A stretch of 64,000 bases of DNA from Streptomyces sp. yr375 (GTDB taxonomy: Bacteria > Actinomycetota > Actinomycetes > Streptomycetales > Streptomycetaceae). The position numbers and the translations under genes are program-made. Of this stretch, positions 18,001 to 29,275 are shown one piece after another; within the stretch, counting starts at the first letter, position 1; each line of letters begins with the position of its first letter. The notes beneath the pieces are model-generated. The model was not told where the DNA came from, searched no databases, and saw nothing but the letters and a program-made list of their open reading frames with translations. Where the stretch lies: NCBI RefSeq assembly GCF_900110755.1, contig NZ_FOFF01000017.1, forward strand, positions 1 to 64,000. The letters run 5' to 3'.

Positions 18001-20372
18001 CGTTGTTCCAGGGGCTGCGCAGGGCCTGGCGGCGCGACGGCGAGGTGTTCGCCGAAGTGGAGCTGGAGCAGGCCGAAGTGGTGGACGGTGGACGGGAGTT
18101 CGCGATCCATCCCGCGCTGCTGGACTCCGCCCTGCACGCGGCCGGTCTCACCGGCGAACAGGACGGCGGCGAGGACGAGGTGACGCTGCCGTTCTCCTGG
18201 TCGGGTGTGCGGCTGTACGCCGCCGGTGCCTCGCGGCTTCGGGTACGGCTTACCGAACAGCCCGGTGGAGCGCTGTCGTTGCAGATCGCCGACGCGGCCG
18301 GGGAGCCGGTGGCCTCGGTCGGCTCGCTGGTCGTACGGCCGGTCACGGGTGGGATGGTCCCCACGCGGGCCGTGCACCGTGACTCCCTGTTCCGGGTGGA
18401 CTGGACGGCCATGGGAGCAGCCCTGTCTCCCACCGCCGAGGCGTCTGCCGGTGCGGTGTCCGAGGGCTCCTGGGCCGTCTTCTCCGGCGGCGAGTCGACG
18501 GTCCCCGGGGCCGAGTCCGCGGCGGTGACCGTGACGTCCTGCCCCGATCTGCGGGGCGTGGCCGACGCGCAGACCGTCCTGCTGTGCTGCGGGGGCGGCG
18601 CGGGTGCCGAGGCCGTGCACGAGGCGACCCGGTGGGCGCTGGGCGCGCTGCGGGCCTGGCTGGCCGAGGAACGCTTCGCCGCCGGGCGTCTGGTGGTGGT
18701 GACCCGGGGTGCCCGGTCGGTCGCCGGGGAGGACGCGCCCGATCTCGCCGGGGCCGCCGTCCTGGGCCTCGTCCGGGCGGCGCAGGCCGAGCACCCCGGC
18801 CGGATCACCCTGCTCGACCTGGACCCCGACGCGGCCGAGGACGGCCTGCCGGTGCCCGCCGTCCGCGCGGCGCTCGACTCCGGCGAGCCCGAACTCGCCG
18901 TACGGGACGGGGTGTTGCAAGCTCCCCGACTCGCGCGGGCACATCCCGACCCGGTCACCCCGGTCACTTCTTCGGTGTGGCCGACCGGCGGGACCGTGCT
19001 CGTGACCGGCGGCACGGGAGCACTGGGCAGTCTGGTGGCCCGGCATCTGGTGGCCGAACACGGCGTACGGGAGCTGTTGTTGACGAGTCGTCAGGGCATG
19101 GCGGCCAAGGGCGCGAAGAGGCTGCGCGCGGAACTCTCGGCGGCCGGGGCCCGGGTCACCGTCGCCGCGTGCGACGTCGCGGACCGGGGCGCGCTGGAGC
19201 GGCTGTTGAAGGCGGTGCCCGCCGACCGTCCGCTGACCGGGGTGGTGCACACCGCCGGGCTGCTGGACGACGGGCTGATCGGGTCGTTGACGCCCGAGCG
19301 GGTGGACGCGGTGCTGCGGCCCAAGGTCGACGCCGCGCTGCACCTGCACGAGCTGACCCGGGACCTCGGTCTCGCCGCGTTCGTGCTGTTCTCCTCGGCG
19401 GCCGGTGAGCTGGGCTCGCCGGGCCAGGGCAACTACGGGGCCGCCAACGCCTTCCTGGACGCCCTGGCGCGGCACCGGCGGGCCCACGGTCTGCCCGGCA
19501 CCGCTCTGGCGTGGGGCCTGTGGGCGCGCACCGGCGAGACGGGCGGCGGCATGGCCGGTGGGCTCGGCGAAGCCGATCTGGCGCGGCTGGCGCGGGCGGG
19601 CACGGTGGGCCTCGCCGCCGAGGAGGGGTTGGCCCTCTTCGACGCCGCGACCCGGGGCGTCGGCGACCCCGTACTCCTGCCGATGCGCGTCGACCTGCGG
19701 GCGATCGCCGCCGACCCGGCCGGGGTGCCGCCCGTCTACCGGGCCCTGACGGGGGCCGGGGGCGGCCGGCGTCGTGCGGCACGGGAGGCGGCGGACGGGA
19801 CGGCGGCGACCTGGCGGGAGCGGCTGGCCGCGCTGCCCGGTGACGAACGTCCCGCCGTACTGCTGGAGTTGGTCAGGGCGCAGACGGCGACCGTGCTGGG
19901 GCATGCCGGGCCGGACGCCGTCGAGCCCGAACGGGCCTTCCGGGAGCTGGGGTTCGACTCGCTGACCGCCGTGGAGTTCCGCAACCGGCTCAACTCCCTC
20001 ACCGGGCTGCGCCTTTCGGCCTCGCTCGTCTTCGACCACCCGAACGTGCAGGCCCTCGCCGCCCACCTGGGAACCCTGCTGGCCCCGGCCGGCGAGAGCC
20101 CCGACGGCTCCGGGCAGCCCACCGAGGAGACGGTCCGCCGACTCCTGCGGGACCTGCCGACGCAGCGGCTGCGCGACGCGGGACTGCTGGACCGCCTGCT
20201 CGCCCTCGCCGACGCGCAGGGCGGGCCGACCGGGCCGACCGGCGGGGGTGTGCGTCACCCCGCCGACTCCATCGAGGCGATGGACGCCGAGAGCCTGATC
20301 ACCCTGGCCCTCGCCGGATCCACCGACGCCGACACCCACACCGGTACGACACGAAAGGTCGCAGGATCATGA
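9063..20372 (+). CDS. Type I modular PKS: loading ACP + two KS-AT-DH-KR-ACP modules
   Basis: 3,769 residues. Order: loading ACP without KS or AT (DLGFDSLAA, Ser52); KS1 116-540 (Cys288, unusual ACSGS); AT1 about 654-960 (GHSIG Ser747, HAFH at 847, malonyl type); DH1 from 1021 (His1053 in the HxxxGxxxxP site); KR1 from 1533 (Tyr1680, LDD motif, B type); ACP1 (Ser1856). Module 2: KS2 from 1917 (Cys2089, ACSSS); AT2 (Ser2548, HAFH at 2648, malonyl type); DH2 (His2854); KR2 from 3311 (Tyr3458, LDD, B type); ACP2 (Ser3633); C-terminal docking tail. All catalytic residues are present, so each module should give a trans double bond, i.e. a diene on the 3-aminoisobutyrate starter. The bare loading ACP matches the acceptor of VinK. 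Start ATG 9063 overlaps the mutase stop; the next PKS starts in the ATGA at its end. Confidence 0.95.
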   Translation: MSEFNDFPSLLALVRAEAVAVVRAVDRGTPGAPGTPGTMDSGQTFKDLGFDSLAAVDLHGRLVSALGRELPVTMVFDHPTPAALARFLQAEVLGVTSSVAEEAAPVATARSGADDEPVAVVGIGCRYPGDVASPDQLWRLVLAGEEALVDFPTDRGWDLDGLYDPDPGKPGKSYVRKGGFLAGAAEFDADFFGISPREAMAMDPQQRLVLETSWEALEHAGIDPTALRSSLTGVFIGAEPQEYGPRLYEAPEGLDGYLLTGNAPSVVSGRVAYALGLEGPTLTVDTACSGSLVALHLAAQSVRRGECSLALAGGVAVMGGPGTFTAFSRQRGLAEDGRCKPFAAAADGTGFSEGVGVLVLERLSDARRGGHRVLAVLRGSAVNQDGASNGLTAPNGPSQQRVIRQALADARLTATDVDAVEAHGTGTTLGDPIEAQALIAAYGQGRPDDRPLWLGSLKSNIGHTQAAAGVAGVIKMVMAIRHGVLPRTLHVDAPTPHVDWSAGAVELLTRAMPWPETGRPRRAAVSSFGISGTNAHVILEQPPTEPPPTDASPAGTRPALHAWPLSARNRQALQAQATRLRTHLRDTENADTTARDTAVDVGAALARSRAGLEHRAVVIGADRDELLAGVGVLADGGTALGVVQGSAAEGGLAFLFTGQGSQRPGAGRRLYARHPVFAEALDEVCDHFDAELDVPLRDVVFADPDSALAPLIHETVYTQAALFALETALFRLLESWGVVPDHLAGHSIGEISAAHAAGILDLPDACTLVAARGRLMQALPAGGAMIAVQAAETDVLPLLTGHEDHLAVAAVNAPDATVVSGEEQAVVEAAERLRALGHKAKRLTVSHAFHSPLMEPMLRDFARVARMLTYHRPRIPVVSNLTGATAEPDVIGSPEYWVRHVREAVRFRDGVEHLHALGVTTFLELGPDSTLSGLVRRTVPEGVAAASLLRRDRDEEREVLGAVALAYTRGVPVDWPALGGQGAAARHVDLPTYAFQRRRYWLDAVPQAAGLASTGLTPAGHPFLGAAVAFADGDGAVLTGRVSLAGHPWLADHSIAGVPLLPGTALVDLAVRAGDEVGSPVLEELTLQTPLVLPLRGAVALQVAVGAARDGGRRSVEIYSRAEGTPTESPWTCHARGVLTTDDPPTSSPSSAAGRPELRVWPPRGARSVDIGGLYAEMDAQGYGYGPAFRGLRSVWRHGEDVYAEVRLPEPTGDALPGDGRFGLHPALLDAVLHATDFADRAARGGAGQTRLPFAWSGVALHAAGATALRALIRPTGADGVSLDLADEAGEPVATVASLVVRPVSAEQLTAARGDDRESLFVLEWTPLPHAARQDAAEDGRWVVLGAEEPRLAGRAGEPVPAYPDLDALARRAGEGCAPPEAVLVSCFPDRTATYTAQHGTDRVELLDEIRSATDRALAVLRDWSADERFTAARLVLLVPDEDTADLVTAPLRGLVRAAQAEHPGRIALVGVPTYDEHGGPDVPGPLLAAALASGEPEIAVRGGRLLVPRLARPAATAAPTPGGVPRWDGHGTVLVTGGTGGLGALVARHLVAEHGVRHLLLVSRRGLAAPGAADLVAELTSQGARVSVVGCDTADRAALAALLAQVPAAHPLTGVVHTAGVLDDGLIGSLTPERMDVVLRPKVDAAWHLHDLTRDLPLRCFVLFSSTAGVLDAVGQGNYAAANAFLDALARHRRAAGLPAHSLLWGLWSGAVGMGGRLAEADVRRIRRSGLAPLDAAESLALFDTALATDDHPVLLPLRLDHQALRARGQALPAVLRGLVRTPIRRTARTGASGADGDAGRPAAEGLAGLAGLPPAERDRALLDLVRVQVAAVLGHATVEPVEPDRAFRDLGFDSLAAVELRNALGTVTGLRMPATLVFDHPTSRALAEHLATLLPGTSGRTSAGPAVAAVVGDDEPIAIVGMACRYPGGVDSPQALWDLVAEGRDGVTRFPADRGWDIDALYDPEPGKPGRTYTDQGGFLHDAAEFDAGFFGMSPREALGTDTQQRLLLEVSWEAVESAGFDPTTVRGTPTGVFAGVMYNDYGSRPGEVPADVVGYLGSGSLGSVASGRVAYTLGLEGPAVTVDTACSSSLVALHWAIQALQRGECSLALAGGVTVMSTPEAFLDFSLQRGLAEDGRCKSFAAAADGTGWGEGVGMLVLERLSEARRAGHRVLAVVRGSAVNQDGASNGLTAPNGPAQQRVIRQALANARLDGVDVDAVEAHGTGTRLGDPIEAQALIATYGQGRPADRPLWLGSVKSNIGHAQAAAGVAGVIKMVMAMRHGVLPRTLHVDAPTPHVDWTEGRVELLTETVSWPDTGRPRRGAVSSFGISGTNAHVVLEQAPAADPATTTPDTVPGLLVWPVSARSERGLRAQAAKLGAHVSHPSHLSHPSATEVSPVDVGVSLARSRAGLEHRAVVIGADRAELVAGLDALAGGRPAPGLVHEPVSTGQLAFLFTGQGSQRAGAGHRLYRAHPVFARALDAVCAHLDPELEVPLREVLFADADSPHAGLIDRTGYTQAALFALETALFRLLESWGVVPDHLAGHSIGEISAAHAAGILDLPDACTLVAARGRLMQALPAGGAMIAVQAAETDVLPLLLGHEDRVAVAAVNASDATVVSGEARAVREVAERLAALGHRTRPLQVSHAFHSPLMDPVLAEFTRVAESLTYHPPRIALVSNVTGRTADPDTMGSADYWARHIRETVRFHDGLLHLRGQGVTTFLELGPDAVLSSLVGRALPEAGVRAASLLRRDQDEERELLKGVALTYGRGAFVNWSALYAGWDARPAELPTYAFQHDRYWLEPTPAAADMVSAGIASAEHPLLGASVGLVGSEQHLFTGRLAPRTQPWLTQHAVAGVVLFPGAGFVELALHAGERLGCPTVEELTLLAPLSLPADTVVQLQLLVDAETESGTRRFTVHARAEDASDDLPWTRLAEGVLAYDDRPEAFSLAQWPPAGAEPVELDGRYARLAAGGLEYGPLFQGLRRAWRRDGEVFAEVELEQAEVVDGGREFAIHPALLDSALHAAGLTGEQDGGEDEVTLPFSWSGVRLYAAGASRLRVRLTEQPGGALSLQIADAAGEPVASVGSLVVRPVTGGMVPTRAVHRDSLFRVDWTAMGAALSPTAEASAGAVSEGSWAVFSGGESTVPGAESAAVTVTSCPDLRGVADAQTVLLCCGGGAGAEAVHEATRWALGALRAWLAEERFAAGRLVVVTRGARSVAGEDAPDLAGAAVLGLVRAAQAEHPGRITLLDLDPDAAEDGLPVPAVRAALDSGEPELAVRDGVLQAPRLARAHPDPVTPVTSSVWPTGGTVLVTGGTGALGSLVARHLVAEHGVRELLLTSRQGMAAKGAKRLRAELSAAGARVTVAACDVADRGALERLLKAVPADRPLTGVVHTAGLLDDGLIGSLTPERVDAVLRPKVDAALHLHELTRDLGLAAFVLFSSAAGELGSPGQGNYGAANAFLDALARHRRAHGLPGTALAWGLWARTGETGGGMAGGLGEADLARLARAGTVGLAAEEGLALFDAATRGVGDPVLLPMRVDLRAIAADPAGVPPVYRALTGAGGGRRRAAREAADGTAATWRERLAALPGDERPAVLLELVRAQTATVLGHAGPDAVEPERAFRELGFDSLTAVEFRNRLNSLTGLRLSASLVFDHPNVQALAAHLGTLLAPAGESPDGSGQPTEETVRRLLRDLPTQRLRDAGLLDRLLALADAQGGPTGPTGGGVRHPADSIEAMDAESLITLALAGSTDADTHTGTTRKVAGS
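11210..11459 (+). repeat. 250-bp perfect repeat in AT1, copy 1
   Basis: This stretch, covering the active-site half of AT1, is identical base for base to 16613-16862 in AT2, including all third codon positions, whereas flanking AT sequence differs. This indicates recent gene conversion or recombination between the two modules. Confidence 0.95.
16613..16862 (+). repeat. 250-bp perfect repeat in AT2, copy 2
   Basis: Second copy of the perfect repeat, 5,403 bases downstream of the first. It contains the GHSIGE catalytic-serine motif. Identity stops sharply at both ends. Confidence 0.95.
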
Positions 20373-23300
20373 GCAGTTCGGAGCAGAGGCTCGTCGAGGC
20401 GCTGCGTACGTCGCTCAAGGAGACCGAGCGGCTGCGCGAGCACAACCGTGAACTCGCGGCGGCGGCGCACGAACCGGTGGCGATCGTCGGCATGGCGTGC
20501 CGGTACCCGGGCGGGGTCGGCAGCCCCGACGAGCTGTGGCGGCTGGTGTCCGAAGGCCGGGACGGCATCGGCGAGTTCCCCGCCGACCGGGGCTGGGACG
20601 TGGCGGCGCTGCACGACCCGGAGGGCCTGCGCCCCGGTTCCAGCCGCAGCCGCGAGGGCGGGTTCGTGCATGACGCGGGCGACTTCGACCCCGAGTTCTT
20701 CGGGATCTCACCGCGCGAGGCGGCGGAGACGGACCCGCAGCAGCGGCTGCTGCTGGAGGCGTCCTGGGAGACCCTGGAGCACGCGGGCATCGCCCCGCAC
20801 TCCCTGCGCGGCAGCCGGACCGGGGTGTTCGTGGGGTTGATGTACCACGACTACCCGGACAGTCAGGGCAGCGGCAGTGTCGCCTCCGGGCGCATCGCCT
20901 ACACCCTGGGCCTGGAGGGGCCCGCCGTGACGGTCGACACGGCCTGCTCCTCCTCCCTGGTGGCCCTGCATCTGGCGGTGCGGGCGCTGCGGGCCGGGGA
21001 CTGCGCGCTGGCGCTGGCCGGCGGGGCGACCGTGCTGTCCACCCCCGACACCATGGTCGAGTTCACCCGGCAGCGCGGTCTGTCGGCGGACGGCCGCTGC
21101 CGGGCCTTCGCGAGCGCGGCGGACGGCACCGGGTTCGCCGAGGGGGTGGGCCTGCTGCTGGTGGAGCGCCTGTCGGACGCCCGGCGCAACGGGCACCCGG
21201 TGCTGGCCGTGATCCGGGGCAGCGCGGTCAACCAGGACGGCGCCAGCAACGGCATGACCGCCCCCAGCGGCCCCGCGCAACAGCGGGTGATCCGTGCGGC
21301 GCTTGCCGACGCCGGGGTCCTGGCGGACCAGGTGGACGCGGTGGAGGGGCACGGCACCGGCACGGTGCTCGGCGATCCCATCGAGGCGCAGGCCCTGATC
21401 GCCGTCTACGGCGAGGGGCGGCGGCCGGACCGCCCGCTGTTGCTGGGGTCGCTGAAGTCGAACATCGGCCACACCCAGGCCGCCGCGGGTGTCGCCGGCG
21501 TCATCAAGACGGTCCTGGCGATGCGCCACGGGGTGCTGCCCGAGACGCTGCACGTCGACGAACCGTCCCCGCACGTCGACTGGTCCGCGGGCACGGTACG
21601 GCTGTTGACCGCGCCGGTGCCCTGGCCGGTGAACGCCCACCCCAGGCGGGCCGGTGTCTCCTCCTTCGGCATCAGCGGCACCAACGCCCACCTCGTCCTC
21701 CAAGCACCGCCCGCCACCGAGGACACCGAGGACGATCCCGGGCCCCAACCCTTGCCTGACGACGTCTCGGGCGGACCCGTACCGCTGATCCTGTCCGCGA
21801 AGGGCGAGGCCGCGCTCCGGGCGCAGGCCGAGCGGCTGATCCCGTACCTGAGCGCCGAGCCGGGCCCGCGTCCGGTGGACGTGGCCTGGTCGGCGGCGCG
21901 GACCCGGACGGTCCTGGACTCCCGGGCGGTGGTGGTGGCGGCGGACCGGGACGGCGTGCTGGCGGGGCTGCGGGCGCTGGCGGACGGGCGGCCGACGCCG
22001 TCCGTCGTACGCGGCCCCGGTGCGCCCGGCGGGCGGCTCGCGGTGCTGTTCTCCGGGCAGGGCAGCCAGCGGCCCGGCATGGGGCGGGGGCTGTACGGGG
22101 TCTTCCCCGCGTTCACCGAGGCCCTCGACCGGGTCTGCGACCAGCTCGACCCGCACCTGGACGTGCCGCTGCGCGAGGTGCTCTTCGCCGACGCCGGCAC
22201 CGCGCACGCGGAGCTGCTCGACCAGACCGGTTACACCCAGGCGGCGCTGTTCGCCCTCGGGACGGCGCTGTTCCGGCTGCTCGAATCGGCGGGCTGCGCC
22301 CCGCACTTCGTCGCGGGCCACTCCATCGGGGAGATCACGGCCGCGCACGCGGCCGGCGTCCTGGACCTCGCGGACGCCTGCGCGCTGGTCGCCGCCCGTG
22401 GCCGGCTGATGCAGGAGCTGCCGCCGGGGGGCGCCATGGTGTCGGTGCGGGCGTCCGAGGCCGAGGTGCGCCCGCTGCTGGCGGACGTACGGGACCTGGC
22501 GGACATCGCCGCGGTCAACGGTCCCGCGGCCACCGTCGTCTCGGGCGAGGAGTCGGCCGTACTGGAGGTCGCCCGGCGGCTGGCGGCCGAGGGGTACAAG
22601 ACGAAGCGGCTGCGCGTGTCGCACGCCTTCCACTCGCCGTTGATGGACCCCGTGCTGGCCGACTTCGCCCGCGTCGCCGAGACGCTGACCTACCGGCGGC
22701 CGAAGACGCCCGTGGTGTCCAACCTGACCGGCGCGAACGCCGACCCCGACCTGATCTGCACGCCGGAGTACTGGGTCCGCCATGTCCGCGAGGCGGTCCG
22801 TTTCCACGACGGCGTCCGCCACTTGGAGTCCCAGCACGTCACGACCTACCTCGAACTCGGACCGGACGCCGTCCTCACCGCGATGGCCCAGCACTGCCTG
22901 TCCTCCGACGGCCCCACCGACCAGGCTCCCGTGCTGGTCCCCGCCCTGCGTCACGACCGGGAGGACGCACAGCAGTTGCTCACCGCGCTGGCCACTGCGT
23001 TCGTCCGGGGCGCGGCTTTGGACGCGGCGGCGCTGCTCGACGGCCGGGGCGCACGCCAGGTGCGACTGCCGACCTACGCCTTCCAGCACCGCCGCTTCTG
23101 GCTGACGGCCCCCGCCCAGGCCGCCATCCGCGCGCCCCTCCAGGACACCGCCGCGCAGGCACCCCCGGAGCCCGAGAAGCCCGAAGAGACCGAGGAGACC
23201 CTCGTGGAACGGCTCGCGGTCCTGTCGCCGGCGCGGCGGGAGCGCGAACTCTCCACGCTCGTACGGGGACACATCGCCGCCTCTCTCGGCCACAGCGGCC

Positions 23301-23719
23301 CGGAGGCCGTCGACCCGGACGCGCCCCTCACCGACCTCGGCTTCAACTCCCTCGCCGCCGTCGAACTCCGCAACCAGTTGCAGTCGGCCGTCGGCGCGCA
23401 CCTGTCGTCCACCCTCGTCTACGACCACCCCTCCGCCGGGGCCATCGTCGGCCACCTCCTCGAGGAGCTCGCGGCGGACCTCGAAGCGAGCGCCTCGGCC
23501 CTGCTGGAAGACCAACTGGGCCGACTGGAAGCCGTGTTGGAGGCCACCGCCGCGGCCGGAACCCTGCCCGCCCCGGCCTCGGAACGGCTCCGCGCCCTCG
23601 CCGAGAAGTGGGGCGCGCAAGGCGGCCCCGCCGACGAGCTGAGCGCGGCCTCCGCCGAGGAGCTCTTCGACCTGCTCGACGGCGAGTTGGGATCCCTGGG
23701 CGCGGAGGGGGACGGATGA
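20369..23719 (+). CDS. Type I modular PKS: single KS-AT-ACP module (no reduction)
   Basis: 1,116 residues. It begins with a coiled N-terminal docking helix (SSEQRLVEALRTSLKETERL), then KS (Cys193 in TACSSS, with the HGTGT and KSNIGHT motifs), AT (GHSIGEI Ser652; HAFH at 752, malonyl type) and, after only a short linker, an ACP (DLGFNSLAAVE, Ser994; Asn in place of the usual Asp before the serine). No DH, KR or ER is present, so the beta-keto group is kept. The C-terminal ~130 residues form a docking tail (ELFDLLDGELGSLG). The start overlaps the stop of the preceding PKS (ATGA). It should work as module 3, taking the dienoyl chain from ACP2. Confidence 0.94.
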   Translation: MSSSEQRLVEALRTSLKETERLREHNRELAAAAHEPVAIVGMACRYPGGVGSPDELWRLVSEGRDGIGEFPADRGWDVAALHDPEGLRPGSSRSREGGFVHDAGDFDPEFFGISPREAAETDPQQRLLLEASWETLEHAGIAPHSLRGSRTGVFVGLMYHDYPDSQGSGSVASGRIAYTLGLEGPAVTVDTACSSSLVALHLAVRALRAGDCALALAGGATVLSTPDTMVEFTRQRGLSADGRCRAFASAADGTGFAEGVGLLLVERLSDARRNGHPVLAVIRGSAVNQDGASNGMTAPSGPAQQRVIRAALADAGVLADQVDAVEGHGTGTVLGDPIEAQALIAVYGEGRRPDRPLLLGSLKSNIGHTQAAAGVAGVIKTVLAMRHGVLPETLHVDEPSPHVDWSAGTVRLLTAPVPWPVNAHPRRAGVSSFGISGTNAHLVLQAPPATEDTEDDPGPQPLPDDVSGGPVPLILSAKGEAALRAQAERLIPYLSAEPGPRPVDVAWSAARTRTVLDSRAVVVAADRDGVLAGLRALADGRPTPSVVRGPGAPGGRLAVLFSGQGSQRPGMGRGLYGVFPAFTEALDRVCDQLDPHLDVPLREVLFADAGTAHAELLDQTGYTQAALFALGTALFRLLESAGCAPHFVAGHSIGEITAAHAAGVLDLADACALVAARGRLMQELPPGGAMVSVRASEAEVRPLLADVRDLADIAAVNGPAATVVSGEESAVLEVARRLAAEGYKTKRLRVSHAFHSPLMDPVLADFARVAETLTYRRPKTPVVSNLTGANADPDLICTPEYWVRHVREAVRFHDGVRHLESQHVTTYLELGPDAVLTAMAQHCLSSDGPTDQAPVLVPALRHDREDAQQLLTALATAFVRGAALDAAALLDGRGARQVRLPTYAFQHRRFWLTAPAQAAIRAPLQDTAAQAPPEPEKPEETEETLVERLAVLSPARRERELSTLVRGHIAASLGHSGPEAVDPDAPLTDLGFNSLAAVELRNQLQSAVGAHLSSTLVYDHPSAGAIVGHLLEELAADLEASASALLEDQLGRLEAVLEATAAAGTLPAPASERLRALAEKWGAQGGPADELSAASAEELFDLLDGELGSLGAEGDG

Positions 23720-24969
23720 CGGACCCGGGCAGCGAACCTGCGTCCGTGTCCATCGTCGCTGGTGCAGGTGGGGGCGCGGGCGGGAGCAGTGGCCGACGGC
23801 CGTGGTCCGGCGATGAGACCACGCGGCTGCTGTTCGCCGGGAGCCTGCTTGACAGCCTCGCGCTCTTCTCCACGATGCCGTTCCTCACCCTGTACCTGTC
23901 CGGTATCTCGACGATGAGCACGGTGGCGATCGGGGTCGTCGTCGGGAGCGCCTCGCTCGTGCCGGCGTTCGGCGGTCTCGCGGGCGGCGTGCTGGGCGAC
24001 CGGGTGGGCGCGACCAGCCTCGTCCAGGCGGGCCTGGTCGTCCATGTCATCGTCTACGCCCTGCTCGCGGTGACCCGTGAACTGCCTCTCGTCATCGCGC
24101 TGGTCGTGGCGCTGGGGGTGGCCCGGCTGCTGACCGAGCCGTCGACGAAGAAGATCCTGTCGCAGGCGACGCGGGACTCGGACGGATCGGTGTTCCGGTT
24201 GCGCTATCTCACCTGGTGCGTCGGGGCGATCGTCGGCCCGGCGGTCGGGGCGGCGGCCTACGCCGTGGCCGACTGGATGATCTTCGTGCCGCCGGGGATC
24301 GTCCTCCTGGTCTATCTGGTCCTCCTGCGGAGGCACGCGCCGCGGCTGCGGCTCATCGAGGCGCGGAGCAGCGCCGAGGAGGCGGAGCCGGTCCCCTGGT
24401 CGCAGGCCTTCGCCGACCGGGTGCTGCTGCGGGTCGTGCTCGCCGGTGTCGTCCTGTACTTCGTCCTCAAGCAGTTGGACTCGATACTGCCGCTGGTCAT
24501 CAAGGCCGAGCGCGGGGAGTCGGCCGTCGTCGTCTACTCGGCGCTGCTCGCCGTGAACGCGGTGCTGGGCATCGCCTTGCAGGTCCCCGTGGCCCAGCTC
24601 GCCGAGCGGCTGTCGGCGTCGGCCATGGTCCTGCTGGGCAGCGGTGCGTTCGCCGCGGCGTTCCTGCTCTTCGGCGCGCTGCGGTCCGGCACCGGATTCC
24701 TGTTCGCGGGCATCGTCGCGTGGACCCTGGCCGAGGTCATCCTGCTGCCGCTGCCGGACATGATCATCCACAACCGCTCGCCGAACGGCGGCAAGGGCGC
24801 CTACTACGGTCTGGCGGAATTCCGGTACGCGGGCTTCTGCCTGGGCCCTGTCGTCGGCGGCGGGATTCTCGGCGCGGCCGGCCCCTGGCCGTACTTCATC
24901 GTCATGGCCCTGTTCGGTCTCCCGTGCTGGGCGCTGCTGCGCGCCCCGCACCTGCACGGCCCCGGCTGA
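23716..24969 (+). CDS. Major facilitator superfamily transporter
   Basis: A 417-residue membrane protein with about 12 hydrophobic segments in two halves and the MFS loop 2-3 motif GGVLGDRVGATS. The hydrophilic N-terminus (about 35 residues) precedes the first membrane segment, FAGSLLDSLALFSTMPFLTL. Probably exports the polyketide or an intermediate; substrate unknown. The start ATG 23716 overlaps the stop of the second PKS (ATGA), so it is in the PKS operon. Its place between two PKS genes is unusual but supports a dedicated role. The 66-base gap that follows holds only the ribosome site of the next gene. Confidence 0.85.
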   Translation: MTDPGSEPASVSIVAGAGGGAGGSSGRRPWSGDETTRLLFAGSLLDSLALFSTMPFLTLYLSGISTMSTVAIGVVVGSASLVPAFGGLAGGVLGDRVGATSLVQAGLVVHVIVYALLAVTRELPLVIALVVALGVARLLTEPSTKKILSQATRDSDGSVFRLRYLTWCVGAIVGPAVGAAAYAVADWMIFVPPGIVLLVYLVLLRRHAPRLRLIEARSSAEEAEPVPWSQAFADRVLLRVVLAGVVLYFVLKQLDSILPLVIKAERGESAVVVYSALLAVNAVLGIALQVPVAQLAERLSASAMVLLGSGAFAAAFLLFGALRSGTGFLFAGIVAWTLAEVILLPLPDMIIHNRSPNGGKGAYYGLAEFRYAGFCLGPVVGGGILGAAGPWPYFIVMALFGLPCWALLRAPHLHGPG

Positions 24970-25035
24970 CCGGGCCGCCCGTACGACAGCCTTCCGCGGT
25001 GCGCTCCGCCGGACCGACTCATCGAGGTGACCCCC

Positions 25036-29151
<4,116 letters not shown>

Positions 29152-29220
29152 CGCCGGCCGCCCCCGCCCCAACTCGTGCCGTCCGTCCAGGCGACACGCG
29201 GGTCCCGCGACCTCATAGTG

Positions 29221-29244
29221 ATCATACATACACTCCTGTATGAT
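29221..29244. promoter_or_regulatory. TetR-type operator in front of the MMPL exporter
   Basis: Palindrome ATCATAC-N10-GTATGAT, 31 bases before the exporter start. The same arms and spacing occur at 53594-53617, directly in front of a TetR gene, so that TetR probably binds both. The surrounding 29152-29275 is the only sizeable gap here and must hold the exporter promoter. Confidence 0.75.
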
Positions 29245-29275
29245 TAATTTGAAGTCAAAACTTGCGGGGGTAGGC